Source of the DNA: Agarophyton chilense
Lineage: Eukaryota; Rhodophyta; Florideophyceae; Gracilariales; Gracilariaceae
Assembly (NCBI GenBank): GCA_030374765.1
Contig: JARGXX010000027.1
Coordinates: forward strand, 186,001 to 250,000
DNA length: 64,000 nt
Direction: 5' to 3'
Below, piece after piece: positions 29,439 through 38,797 of the stretch. Position numbers and translations under genes: made by a program. Below the pieces are notes generated by a model. The model searched no databases. It saw only the letters and a list, made by a program, of their open reading frames with translations, and was not told the origin of the DNA. The first letter of the stretch is position 1. The number at the start of each line of letters is the position of its first letter.

Positions 29439-29788
29439 AGACAGGTCTGACACTGAAGCAACAGGCGCCGTGGTATTGCTCGCAACCGAAGGAGGCGTCT
29501 CGCGGAAACAACGAATTCAAGGTGTGGGTGAAGGGCGTAACATCATGAGGACATCCGTGAGGAACGCAGGCGCTTAACAGGGAGCCGTCGGCCAGACTGC
29601 ATCCAGAACAGGCTCCATGGCTGCAAAGCGAGTAGATGACGTCGACCTGGGTTCTTGTTAGATACGGCCACTGCAGAGGTTTTGTTTGGTGCAAATCGCA
29701 CGTGCTCGACGTGTACGGCACTGGACTCAGAGATTTTAAAGTGTTGAGGTGCTTGTCCATCACAGTCCCAGTGTAAGACTACAACACC
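29439..29788. other. upstream region of the glutamate receptor-like gene
   Basis: About 350 bp between the receptor start and the piggyBac insertion. A minus-strand open frame upstream (29275-29763) is Cys-rich but out of frame with the receptor. It could be an upstream exon; no clear splice pair was found. Confidence 0.35.
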
Positions 29789-29810
29789 TTAACCCTTTTG
29801 AACCTGAAAA

Positions 29811-29840
29811 CTCTTATCTCTACTATAATAGAGATAAGAG
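29811..29840. repeat. left subterminal hairpin of piggyBac
   Basis: 12-bp arms 29811-29822 and 29829-29840 (CTCTTATCTCTA and complement) around CTATAA, a perfect palindrome 18 bp inside the left end. Probably a transposase recognition or stem-loop element. Confidence 0.85.
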
Positions 29841-29842
29841 AG

Positions 29843-31122
29843 AGCCATTTAGAATAGTGCGCTTGTTCGTTTTGCGTTTCAATCAACTTTTGTGAAATGC
29901 ACAATGTGCAGCAGATGTGCAAGTCATCACACATGAGGTGCAGTGCTTGGAGTGGCGCAGTACTGGCCACCTGCTGCTACTGCGTCCTCCACGGTGCAAA
30001 TAAATGCAGCGGCCGGCGGTGGCATCGGTCTGACTGACAAGGGTCAAGCCAAACCGCTGCCCCAAGCCTTTTCAGTGCACCACAAACACCCTCCCTTCTA
30101 CCAACCCGCAGCATTTTGCTTCTTCACGTCCTCCCTCCCATCCTTGGCACCACTGAGTGTTTCTTTGCGCTGTCGTACACTTGCCCCACCCTCCCCTGTT
30201 GAATTCTTGCTCCACCCCACCTCAGCGCTCCCACGTTTTTGATAGTCGTTGCACCACCGCGCTCGTCCACCATCACGCCCACACACCACTCCACCTCACA
30301 TTTACTTTTCATCACAACTCTACGGCACTGACGCGCCCTTCTGCGTTCTTCTCTCTCGACTCCTTGCGTTCTCTCTTCGCCGCGTCTGAATTCCTCTTGA
30401 CACCCCCGCACACTTCCACCGCCTCACCCTCTTAACCTCTCACTCAGAACCACCTTCGCGCTTCCCCAACCTCTATCTTATTTGCTCCGCCACGCGTTTC
30501 GGCCCCCACGTTTTCGCATTGCTGCGCCCCTAGCTGGCTCCAAACGCCACTCTACCGCATCACCGCGTTTTCCTGTGGTCTTGCATTGCCGCCGACTCGC
30601 ATAGGTTCGCTAACTTGCCTGCTTGCGCCGCATCGCCGGTACCTACCTTTGGTATCCCACCTTCTTTCGTCTGTTCGCCCTGCTGCCTCGCCGGACGTCT
30701 TTTCGCTCTCCTTGCCTCTCTCTTCCATCCCGTCGCCATCCTGCCTTCTTGCCACCTCACACAGCCCTACTCTGTTTCCTTCCCACACCGTCTCGCAGAC
30801 AAGATTTCTTGCAAACCCTTGCCCTCCTTCCTTTTTGCACTGCCTTGCTCTCTGGCCTCCTCGGGCGTCCCCGCGTTCAAGCCACCTTGCACGCAGACCG
30901 GCGCCGTCGTTGCTCTATTCTTCGTCGGGCTGCCACGCTTTGGCTCGGTCGATTTCCAGCGCCACTGCGCGACCTCGACAGTTTGTTGAGGCGTCGCGGG
31001 GGTTGTGCCGGCCGCTGTTGCGCCTATTGATTCCATCATTGCGCCGTTGGAGGCTCTGAAGGTCTCCTATATTCTCACTGTCTTTGCCATTGCTGCTTGT
31101 CAGTCGTACAATAGAGAGCTTG
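29843..31122. other. pyrimidine-rich leader/promoter segment of the piggyBac accessory gene
   Basis: No gene supported. From about 30060 to 31060 the plus strand is strongly C/T-rich with few stops, so all plus frames stay open by composition. It resembles the leaders of the Argonaute and eL21 host genes, so the element may carry a host-like promoter. Confidence 0.45.
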
Positions 31123-31665
31123 ATGCAAGAAGACAACAGAGGTGAACCGCGTGAATTTCGTCAACAAAGTGTTGCACACGTAAACCAAATGACCTCCCCT
31201 AACAAAAACTTTACAATCACACAGAGAAGGAGGACGGCCGCGCAGAAGAGATCTGGCGATACTGTGGGACTTCCAGACGAACGAAAACAGGGCTGTAATG
31301 GGCTGCTCACGACAGGCGACTACGCTAATGAATTGGTTGCTACAAACAGTTTTCCGATCGAGATCCCGGTCGTCACAGCACATAACGAAGACGTTGCTTG
31401 TCAGACGTGTGGGGGCACCCCCTGTTATTGGATGCAGTTTGGACCCACGGTTGTAGAAAGGACAGCAACAGAGTACCCTGACATGGGTGTATGTACTGCA
31501 CGTAACAACGAAGCCCGGAAGACAGCATACAAGTTCTTTACGTACGAGCGCCATGGAGTTCTTGGAAAGTATAGAACGGTTCAGATACCGCGTTGCGCGT
31601 TAGAAGGAATTCGAAAGATCTGGCCGAATGGAGCTGGGGCGTACATGGGATTCAAAGAGGAATAG
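31123..31665 (+). CDS. piggyBac accessory protein with CxxCx4C motif and a C-terminal IR..WP..YMGF domain
   Basis: 180 residues from the ATG at 31123. The N-terminal 90 residues are basic and low in structure. A CQTCGGTPC zinc-ligand-like cluster sits at about residue 104. It is followed by a domain with A.NNEARKTAYKFFTYERHGVLGKYR and then IPRCALEGIRKIWPNGAGAYMGF. This last pattern (aromatic/basic helix, G-x-L-G-x-x-R, P-x-C-A/V, I-R, W/F-P, Y-M-G-F) is, from memory, shared by small proteins encoded in or near transposons of diverse algae and oomycetes; it has no assigned function I know. The convergent stop lies 2 nt from the transposase stop, so the element evidently keeps both genes. A DNA-binding or transposition helper role is a guess. 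Confidence 0.65.
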   Translation: MQEDNRGEPREFRQQSVAHVNQMTSPNKNFTITQRRRTAAQKRSGDTVGLPDERKQGCNGLLTTGDYANELVATNSFPIEIPVVTAHNEDVACQTCGGTPCYWMQFGPTVVERTATEYPDMGVCTARNNEARKTAYKFFTYERHGVLGKYRTVQIPRCALEGIRKIWPNGAGAYMGFKEE

Positions 31666-31667
31666 GT

Positions 31668-33701
31668 TTATTTCTTGTACAATACTTTGACTGTGGTGAG
31701 GTTTGCTGTTACTTTGTTGCGCCTATTCCGATGAGACTTGGATGATAGCAATGCTTCCGTTGATATTACGGTGTTGTATATGTCAGGACGAGAGTGGCGA
31801 AAGACGTTTTTGTGTTGATAGAATGCGAAGCAGTTGACATGGAATCCCCGTTTGCATACATTGCAGGAGTACGTCGTGTACCGGCCACTCGTAGTTGCTG
31901 AAAGGACATTGCACAAAAGACACCGGACGCTCTTCTTCCCCCCCGTCTCAAACAACATGTGAATTGCTTCTGCCGCTGTACTGCCTACCGCAGCACGCCG
32001 ATCATCGCTGCTCGTTGGAGAAATGTTGGAAAGCGACGCTCGTATCTGCTGGTATTCGAGGTGGTCCGCTACCAGCTGCTGGATTATCCGTTGCTTCATG
32101 AGACCAACATCGATAATGGTGTCCCCCGGCTTTGTGATGGCGTTGAGAAGGGCATGAGCATTTATTATGCTCGCGTCGAGGACGAAAGTGAGTAGACTCA
32201 TGGACAACCGCCTCTCTTTCCGAACAGTTGCGAAGGTAGAACGAAATTGATCGAAGCGATCCACTGCATTCATAAATAAGTTATAAGCTACAATGATTGA
32301 AGGCACTTGTAGTGTTGTGCGTCGCACTGATTCCTTACCGATCCATCGTTGCAAAGGCGCGAGTCCGTGCACGCAATTGACAGCGTGCTCATCGGGGGTA
32401 TGGATGCGGGAAGTTGGTGTGTCTGCCAAGTCGTTGGTGTAAAACGACACAACAGAGCGGTCCTTGAACACGACAAAACCCGCCTTCTTTGCCAATTGAA
32501 GGGGAGTTTTCGGATCTTCGCCTTTATGGAACACCTGTACTAAGCGCCATTCTCCGCGTTGGGCATGTTTGAGGCTGTCAATAGCCTCCTTCAGGGCTGA
32601 TCTGTTAGCACCATCGACAGTATTGAACCGCACAGTACCGAGCACCCTGCATTCTCCATCACTAAGACAATCCAACTGGCGGGCCAGAACGTGGCGTGTG
32701 TAGAAGTTGTCCATGACCATCAACCGGCCATGTTCTGGCGTGGGGTGCAACTGGGATTGGTGCGCCATCTTTGCGCACCACAAAGCAGATGGTTTAGACT
32801 TCGGCAACAAGGTGCCATCCACCTTACGCTCCACAGCCCCGCGAAGGTTTCGAAAAACATTTGTGTACCTCTGTACTGGCGTCTGACCAGATTTGTTTCC
32901 AAAACCATTGTCCTGCAGGCTGTGGAGGTAAGCGTGTGACCAACCAACAACAGCGTAAAACCTTATGCCGAACTTGACTGGTTTTGAATTCATGTAGGAA
33001 CGGGCTGCGGTACGTCCTTTACAACGGATTGTGTTTTCGTCGAGCGAGCTGACCCCAACAGGAATCGCCAGGGTGGCAGTGTTTCTCACAAAATGCTCGA
33101 GAAGCTGCCGACTGTGCCATAGAGGGTCAGCAAGTGCGAAATCAGGAGTGTAGCAAGCATACAATCGAAGAACTGCTCGAATGCTCATGAAAGTATCGCG
33201 TGCCATAATCTTCTTGAAGAAAGGAATCCCTATAAGATCTGAACTACACCAGTAGTCTCGAAGACGATTCAGACGGTGCAGTGAAGTCGCCAGCTCAAGG
33301 CCCAGATACGAATGCAGTTCGTCCATTCTGAGCGGCTTGATTCTCCGCCCACGTTTGAGAAGCTCCCTGCTTGTCCAATCTCGAACGCACTTTAGATAAG
33401 AAGATTTCAGAAACAAACTAAACAAGCCCAGTTCCTGTCTGTGAGAGTAGGCGCGCCTAAAATGTTGCGATTTATCCAAATAGAGCCCGCTGCGTTCTCG
33501 CCATCTTGCACAGTATGGAACCGTTTCGTACAATGTTTTCTTTTCAGCGGCTTCTAGAGCAATTACCAAAAACTCTTCGTCATCTACTGTGTCCCAGTAG
33601 AGCTCCCCTTCTCTTTCAAAAGCACCATCGGCTGCATTGTGAGGAACGTGAACATCATCTTCTTTGTGGGTGATGGCAGTCTGAGAAGGAGCATTTGTCA
33701 T
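31668..33701 (-). CDS. piggyBac transposase
   Basis: 677 residues from the ATG at 33701 (MTNAPSQTA). It cuts and pastes at TTAA. The DDE_Tnp_1_7 core spans about 120-520. Catalytic Asp candidates are D in SLDENTIRCKGR, D in MVMDNFYT and D in NAVDRFDQF, the three aspartates of piggyBac enzymes. The C-terminal Cys-rich domain is present: CLLC...SCNVCKRGFHVNC, a RING-like zinc cross-brace that in piggyBac binds the subterminal DNA. No stop or frameshift, so it may be active. Confidence 0.93.
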   Translation of the reverse strand: MTNAPSQTAITHKEDDVHVPHNAADGAFEREGELYWDTVDDEEFLVIALEAAEKKTLYETVPYCARWRERSGLYLDKSQHFRRAYSHRQELGLFSLFLKSSYLKCVRDWTSRELLKRGRRIKPLRMDELHSYLGLELATSLHRLNRLRDYWCSSDLIGIPFFKKIMARDTFMSIRAVLRLYACYTPDFALADPLWHSRQLLEHFVRNTATLAIPVGVSSLDENTIRCKGRTAARSYMNSKPVKFGIRFYAVVGWSHAYLHSLQDNGFGNKSGQTPVQRYTNVFRNLRGAVERKVDGTLLPKSKPSALWCAKMAHQSQLHPTPEHGRLMVMDNFYTRHVLARQLDCLSDGECRVLGTVRFNTVDGANRSALKEAIDSLKHAQRGEWRLVQVFHKGEDPKTPLQLAKKAGFVVFKDRSVVSFYTNDLADTPTSRIHTPDEHAVNCVHGLAPLQRWIGKESVRRTTLQVPSIIVAYNLFMNAVDRFDQFRSTFATVRKERRLSMSLLTFVLDASIINAHALLNAITKPGDTIIDVGLMKQRIIQQLVADHLEYQQIRASLSNISPTSSDDRRAAVGSTAAEAIHMLFETGGKKSVRCLLCNVLSATTSGRYTTYSCNVCKRGFHVNCFAFYQHKNVFRHSRPDIYNTVISTEALLSSKSHRNRRNKVTANLTTVKVLYKK

Positions 33702-33964
33702 GCTTGTGTATACGGTATGTGGACGTAGCAAAACAACAAGTTAGGCCACATTGTTTGGCGGATGCCTGTGGTTTTGCATAAAGTGGATATTGTTCCTCAA
33801 AGCAGCGAGTAGCATAACACGCAGTTTGGTACGCATTGTATGTGGCACTCCTGTGCACTGAGGTGGAATGACGTTTGACATCGAAGAGACAGCGCCTCAT
33901 AACAACTGTTCTCATTGGCTCTACGCAGCGCAAATTCATGTGACAACCAACGAGGAACCGAAAA

Positions 33965-34080
33965 GCTTAACGCTATTATACTAGATATAAGCAAGGTAAA
34001 CACTTGGCAGGCTGACAACCAAATGTTCCCGTCGTCACCCAATCATATTCATACCTTAACTCTATTATAGTAGCGTTAAG
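33965..34080. repeat. right subterminal inverted repeats of piggyBac
   Basis: 34055-34080 repeats the left hairpin (CTTAACTCTA, TTATAG loop, TAGCGTTAAG; one arm mismatch). A more divergent copy lies at 33965-33992. All share a CTA-TTATA/TATAAT-TAG core. They are likely transposase binding sites. Confidence 0.7.
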
Positions 34081-34102
34081 CTTCTAGGGTCAAAAGGGTT
34101 AA

Positions 34103-35623
34103 GCTTGGTAACCTTCTAGAATTGTTGGTTGGGTAATGACAGCTTTCCCTGCTCGGTGCATTTTTTTCGTCCACACACACTTTGAACGGCGATGAGCCTC
34201 TATGCTCATCATGATGATGTTGTAGATGTACGAAGGATATGTTTCATTGATCTCTTCCAAACTACACGACTCATAGTAGACAAAAGATATCCCTGACATG
34301 CCTCATACTGTACCTGACACCACTAGCCACATAAGCCGCATAACTTTTCGATCATTGGTGACGCATCAAACTGTATAACGCAAAGGGAAACAGGCTTTGG
34401 GTCGTTAGTTCGTCGCTACAGATATCTGTGAATGTAACAACGAACACATTCGGAATATTCAATTCGTTAACTATTTATGATCACCGTACAGGCAGAAATG
34501 TCAAAACCCGTAGTTATTCTGGCTCTCACTCTAAAGTAGACGCATCGAATGCGTTCCTTGCGCGCCAACGGTTGAGCAGTGCATTCGTTCTCAGGGCAAT
34601 TATTGCGGGGTGGGTGGGGTGACAAGTTACAGCAAGCTACGCCTCCAGCTCGCGCGCTCATCATCATGAGCGCGAAACCGTGGTGTCAATGGCCGTGATG
34701 ATCCCGCTCGGCTACTGGGCAGTCAGCAGTGATGAACCACAACGCGTTCCACAACCTATTCCACCACAAAGTTGATCTCGCATCTGCGCGCAGCCACGCA
34801 TGCAACGGCCCCAGTCACTGGCGCACACTCGCAGTGTACCGACGGTAGCTGCCCTCCACACCGTGTCACGCAGGTCATGAGTAACTGAGGTACATCCGCG
34901 CTCCGCTACCCTACCATCCTCCGATCGTATCACACACAGATTATCGTCTACATTCTCTATTTTACTGTCTTAAAAGCCGCAAAATCTCAACCAAATTGTT
35001 ACTTTGTTACACATAACTGTAGCTCCAGTCGTTTCAACAAGCGGGTTCCGAATGAACAAACAGCCGATCCACCCACTTCGTCGCACATAAGATATGGCGA
35101 GAAAGAATGAGAGAGGGAGAGAGAGAAAGAGCCGCATTATATGCTTTCAGCGACACAAACGAGTGTCTCAACCGATCTACCAGTCACAAGAAACCTATCA
35201 CTTGAAGATCACATTCACCATCGAGACTCTGAACACCCGCACTTGCGCACAATTCATCATCTCCATCGAAAATGCTTCATTATTAGTCCTACTAAGAATC
35301 TTCACAATCGTCTACACATGTGTTTCCTAACATTGTCCCACAAGTTTTTGCTATCACCAGCATTCATGAGACATGAAATTGAACAACGAAACACACAGAG
35401 CGAGACGCAACGGGTCCAAGCTTTTCCATGAACCAATCGAAATCCCGCACAGCGAGGTGCACAAGTCCACGATCATGACTACGTTGAAAAAGATAAATAT
35501 CACAAGAAAGAAGCGAAAACACAAAACCAGTTGAACGTTAGTAATCCTATTAGAAGTTCGTTTTCGCACTAAATTTGGCAACGTCAAAAACTTCCGCAGC
35601 GCTTCCAACACACACGCGCACAG
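34103..35623. other. intergenic, no supported gene
   Basis: Short frames only. 34610-34960 is GC-rich with many palindromic pairs (for example CGCGCTCATCATCATGAGCGCG at 34650-34671). A purine-rich GAGAGGGAGAGAGAGAAAGAG tract sits at about 35107-35130. The last part is the macro-like gene's 3' region. Confidence 0.4.
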
Positions 35624-37150
35624 TTAGGAGCAACGGCTGCATCGACCGTCTCTTGACAAAATATCAATATCCTTACACTCCACGCAAACTCCCGCAGAGT
35701 CCTTGGAGTACGGCCTGCTACGAGCAGTGCGTGAAGAGCGCCCGTGTGCATTGGAAGGTGCAGCGTAGTACAGAGACGACGAAGATGACGACGGGGTAGT
35801 GCAACTCACCGATGAAGTACAGCATGAGCAGGAGCTAGAGCTACACTCGGAACAAGAACTCGACTTGGACGACGAAGACGACGAAGACATGTAACGGGAA
35901 GACGGTTTGGCCGAATACGCCATGCACTCGGAGCAGGATGTAGTGCTAGTGCATTCCGAGCAAGAGTCATCCGGACAGGAACTCTTCTTCGACATAGTCT
36001 TACACTCCTTGCAAGACGAGCTGCTGCACGACTTACCGCAAGACTTTCCACACGACAATGTACCAGCGCACGACAAAGTTTCGGAACATTTCCTACAATC
36101 GCCACAGCCCCTGCAGGAGTCCGGGTCGTCACAGGGATCGACGGAAAGCGCCGGGCAACAGTACTTCTCCCTTTTGAAACAGCACTTGCGGGTGCTTGGG
36201 GCACAGGAACTCGATGCCTTGGTGGTGTATTTGGATTTGATCGACTTGTGCGAAGATTTTTTAGACGATTTCTTGGAAGACGGTGGTGGCTTTGTGGTCG
36301 GCGGCTTGGTGGTCGGCGGTTTGGTGGTCGGCGGACGGGTAGAAGGCGGCTTTGTAGAAGGCCTGATGGAAGTGGCTCTGGTAGACGGCTTGCTGCAGCA
36401 CGGTCTGCAACAATCCGGAGGGCACCCACGGTTGACAACAATTTTAGGGCCACTGCAAGAGTCACACGGATTGCAGGGCTCACAACACGGCGTGCAGGGG
36501 TTGCAGCAAGCGCCGCTGTTGATGTTGATGCGAACATAGCCACCACTACCGCACGACGGCCTACACGGTCTGCAAGGCTCAGGACAGGGCTGCGGCTCAG
36601 GGCAAGGCTGCGGCTCGGGGCAAGGTTCCGGCTCAGGGCAAGGTTCGGGCTCCGGGCAAGGTTCGGGCTCCGGACAAGGCTCCGGCTCAGGGCAAGGCTC
36701 CGGCTCAGGGCAGGGCTCCGGTTCCGGGCACTCCTCCTCCTCTTCGACGCACTCTTTCGGCTTGCACTTCTTCTTCTTCGGAACGACGACGGTGTGGTGA
36801 CAACACTTGAGGGCCGAGTTGATTGTACGACAGATGACGGCCCAAGACGGGCCCTTGAGACCTTCACCAATCTTCGGATACGCGATGCGGAGCTTGGAGA
36901 ACTTGTCGCGGATGCACTTGAAGGCCTTGTAGAGGCCGGTGAGATCGACGTAGTCGCCGCTGGAGCATGCGTGAATGACATAGGCGTGGATGACGATGAA
37001 GGTGTGGCCGTTTGCACCGGGCTGGGAGGGGCCGATCTTGACGGTGCCGAGACAGGCGCTGCGTCCGGACATGGGCTTGATGAGGACATCAACCTTTCCG
37101 CATCGCGCGTACTTGTTGATGTCGCCGTAGACTATCTTCATATCCGGCAT
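35624..37150 (-). CDS. macro-domain-like protein with CPEPEP repeats and Cys-rich tail
   Basis: 508 residues from the ATG at 37150. Residues 1-125 look like a divergent macro domain: IVYGDINKY start, FIVIHAYVIHA, then IAYPKIGEGLKGPSWAVICRTI near the end. Typical macro domains bind ADP-ribose. The usual Asn/Gly-rich first loop is not recognisable, so binding is uncertain. Residues about 140-200 are about nine 6-residue CPEPEP/CPEPQP repeats. Next come CxxC-rich segments, a Thr-Lys-Pro-Pro repeat (TTKPP, about 270-310), Ser/Lys blocks and many Cys pairs, ending in CVECKDIDILSRDGRCSRC. The tail looks like a cross-linked structural or metal-binding region. No signal peptide. A 28-base G run lies 9 bp upstream of the start. 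It is divergent from eL21. I do not recognise the whole architecture. Confidence 0.6.
   Translation of the reverse strand: MPDMKIVYGDINKYARCGKVDVLIKPMSGRSACLGTVKIGPSQPGANGHTFIVIHAYVIHACSSGDYVDLTGLYKAFKCIRDKFSKLRIAYPKIGEGLKGPSWAVICRTINSALKCCHHTVVVPKKKKCKPKECVEEEEECPEPEPCPEPEPCPEPEPCPEPEPCPEPEPCPEPEPCPEPQPCPEPQPCPEPCRPCRPSCGSGGYVRININSGACCNPCTPCCEPCNPCDSCSGPKIVVNRGCPPDCCRPCCSKPSTRATSIRPSTKPPSTRPPTTKPPTTKPPTTKPPPSSKKSSKKSSHKSIKSKYTTKASSSCAPSTRKCCFKREKYCCPALSVDPCDDPDSCRGCGDCRKCSETLSCAGTLSCGKSCGKSCSSSSCKECKTMSKKSSCPDDSCSECTSTTSCSECMAYSAKPSSRYMSSSSSSSKSSSCSECSSSSCSCCTSSVSCTTPSSSSSSLYYAAPSNAHGRSSRTARSRPYSKDSAGVCVECKDIDILSRDGRCSRCS
36565..36740 (-). repeat. 18-bp tandem repeat encoding CPEPEP
   Basis: About nine copies of an 18-bp unit (TGCCCTGAGCCGGAGCCT-like on the minus strand), in frame, some with Gln in place of the second Glu. 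A likely source of length variation between strains. Confidence 0.85.
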
Positions 37151-37159
37151 GGTGGTGAC

Positions 37160-37187
37160 GGGGGGGGGGGGGGGGGGGGGGGGGGGG
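37160..37187. repeat. 28-bp poly-G run (poly-C on the sense strand) before a start codon
   Basis: Uninterrupted G from 37160 to 37187, ending 9 bp before the ATG of the macro-like gene on the minus strand. More G runs at 37371-37401 continue the theme. It can form G-quadruplex or i-motif structures, and length may be misassembled. Confidence 0.9.
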
Positions 37188-38317
37188 TCGCGAAGCGAGA
37201 AGGGGGAAGGAAGTGGAGAGAAAGCGAGAGTGGAGCGGAGGGCGGTAGGAAGTGCGGTAGGAAAAAAGGAAGGGAAAGCGAATTGAGGGAAAGGGCGCGC
37301 GATGCTCTTAAGGAAAGACGGTGGGCAGCAATGGCGCAACACGCGCGGGCGAGAGTGAGGGTGGGGATGGTTTGTGGGGGGGCGAAGGGAAGGGGGGGGG
37401 GGAGACGAGCGTGCGGGCGACGAGACGAAGTGTGACAGCCAAATAAGGACAGAAAGCAACGCGCGAACGACGCGTGTTGACAAAAAAAAAAAAAGCGCCT
37501 CGAATGGGGAGGTGCGCGGCGTCGACAGCACGCGCCAAGCGGGGCGAGCGCGGGGGGTTTGGGATTGCACGAATGAGCTGGCGCATATCACGCCGATTGT
37601 TCGCGTGACACAGCCGTGACGACAAGTGGTTTGGCGTCGCCGCAAGTGGCCTGAGAACGGGACGCTTGGCGCCTCATCATTGCGTTCGCACGTGTGCGTC
37701 GATGGAAGCCTTCTTTCTCGCACTTGTGTGCGCTGCCGTGCTGAGTCTTTCTGCTCTACCTAGTTGTTGTGGCCTTCGTCCCTTGTCAATGTTCGCGTGA
37801 TTGCTGTGTGCGTGCTTCGCCTTCTCGCCGCTTCACCCACACAACGTTTCGTCTCATTCTTTCTTTGAACAATGCATCCGCGTCGTCCACGCCCAACACC
37901 TCTCATCCATCTGCGCTTCCCATCCTCCCAGTTGCTCGGTCATGCGCCTACACCGTGACGCGTTCCATTCTTCATTCCTTGTACCCCTGTAATACAACGC
38001 TTGTATGAACATGCCCGTTGTGAGCGAGTCAAACCGATCCGTTTTGTTGCCCACCGCCCAATGGGCTCTCTGCAATTCACCCCTCGTACTCCTCAACTAC
38101 TAATTTCAAATGCATCCAACAAATTGACTCAATTGCTCTTCTTTCTGTAAGATACACGTATTCTGTAAGCATCGCTGGTCGCCGCCGAGTCGCCGCCGCC
38201 TCCTGCTCAACGCACACACTTGTTCATCGTCGCGACCGCCTTCTCCGTGCCGCGCGCAAGTCGTTGCGAAATCCGCACGCTCCCGCCAACGTTGCCACAC
38301 CCCATCCACCCTACGTC
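37188..38317. promoter_or_regulatory. divergent promoter, macro-like gene and eL21, with skew switch
   Basis: Left of about 37680 the plus strand is purine-rich; right of it, pyrimidine-rich. Each gene therefore has a pyrimidine-rich sense-strand leader. No clear TATA box. Pyrimidine-rich leaders are common for ribosomal protein genes. Confidence 0.5.
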
Positions 38318-38797
38318 ATGGTCCGTTCCAATGGAAAGCGTGCCAATACGCGCCATCTCTTCAAGAAGACTTTCAGAAAGAAGGGTCCTGAACATTTGTC
38401 AACCTATCTGCAGACCTTCAAGGTGGGCGACTTTGTTGACATTCACATCAATCCCGCTGTTTTGAAAGGAATGCCACACAAGTTTTATCAGGGTCGCACA
38501 GGTCGAGTCTTCAACATTTCTCGCACAGCTATTGGTGTTGAGGTTTCAAAGCAGGTTGGCAATCGTATCATGATGAAGCGCTTTCATATCCGCACTGAGC
38601 ATGTGCAGAAGAGTCGCTGTAACGAAGATTTCAAATTCCGCGCCCAATCCCGTGAGATGCACGCCAGAGAAGCCCACAAACGTGGTGAGAAGTACACCGT
38701 TGAGAAGAGAACACCTGTTCTTCCAACCCAGGCTCATGTAGTAGATGCTGTCACTATGGAACTCGTCGAACCTATTCCATACGAATTCGTCGTCTAA
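38318..38797 (+). CDS. RPL21: 60S ribosomal protein eL21
   Basis: 159 residues, the usual length. Start MVRSNGKRANTRHLFKKTFRKKG; the central VGDFVDIHINPAVLKGMPHKFYQGRTGRVFN is the family signature (SH3-like fold with K-G-M-P-H-K-x-Y-x-G-x-T-G). It is a component of the large cytosolic ribosomal subunit. Single exon, intact; codon use is rich in CGT/CGC Arg and AAG Lys, fitting high expression. It lies in a CACCCTACGTC-ATG context after a long C/T-rich leader. Confidence 0.96.
   Translation: MVRSNGKRANTRHLFKKTFRKKGPEHLSTYLQTFKVGDFVDIHINPAVLKGMPHKFYQGRTGRVFNISRTAIGVEVSKQVGNRIMMKRFHIRTEHVQKSRCNEDFKFRAQSREMHAREAHKRGEKYTVEKRTPVLPTQAHVVDAVTMELVEPIPYEFVV

Larger units (their letters stand above)
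29789..34102. mobile_element. piggyBac DNA transposon, apparently intact, TTAA target duplications
   Basis: TTAA at 29789-29792 and 34099-34102 bounds a 4306-bp element. The left end reads CCCTTTTGAACCTGA and the right end, reverse-complemented, CCCTTTTGACCCTAGA: the short imperfect terminal inverted repeats typical of piggyBac. Subterminal hairpins follow inside both ends. Cargo is a full transposase (minus) and an accessory gene (plus), convergent with a 2-nt gap. It lies between the glutamate receptor-like gene and the macro-domain gene and interrupts no visible gene. Confidence 0.92.

Noticed and set aside
30586-31059. Overlapping plus-strand ORFs of 124-157 codons in piggyBac
   Set aside because: All three frames are open because of the C/T-rich composition; none has protein-like order.
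35806-37092. 428-codon minus frame and 395-codon plus frame over the macro-like gene
   Set aside because: Arg/Ser/Pro-rich shadow frames generated by the repeat-rich real gene.
37151-37723. N-terminal extension of the macro-like protein through the poly-Pro run
   Set aside because: The upstream frame is low-complexity leader sequence; the domain starts at the ATG at 37150.
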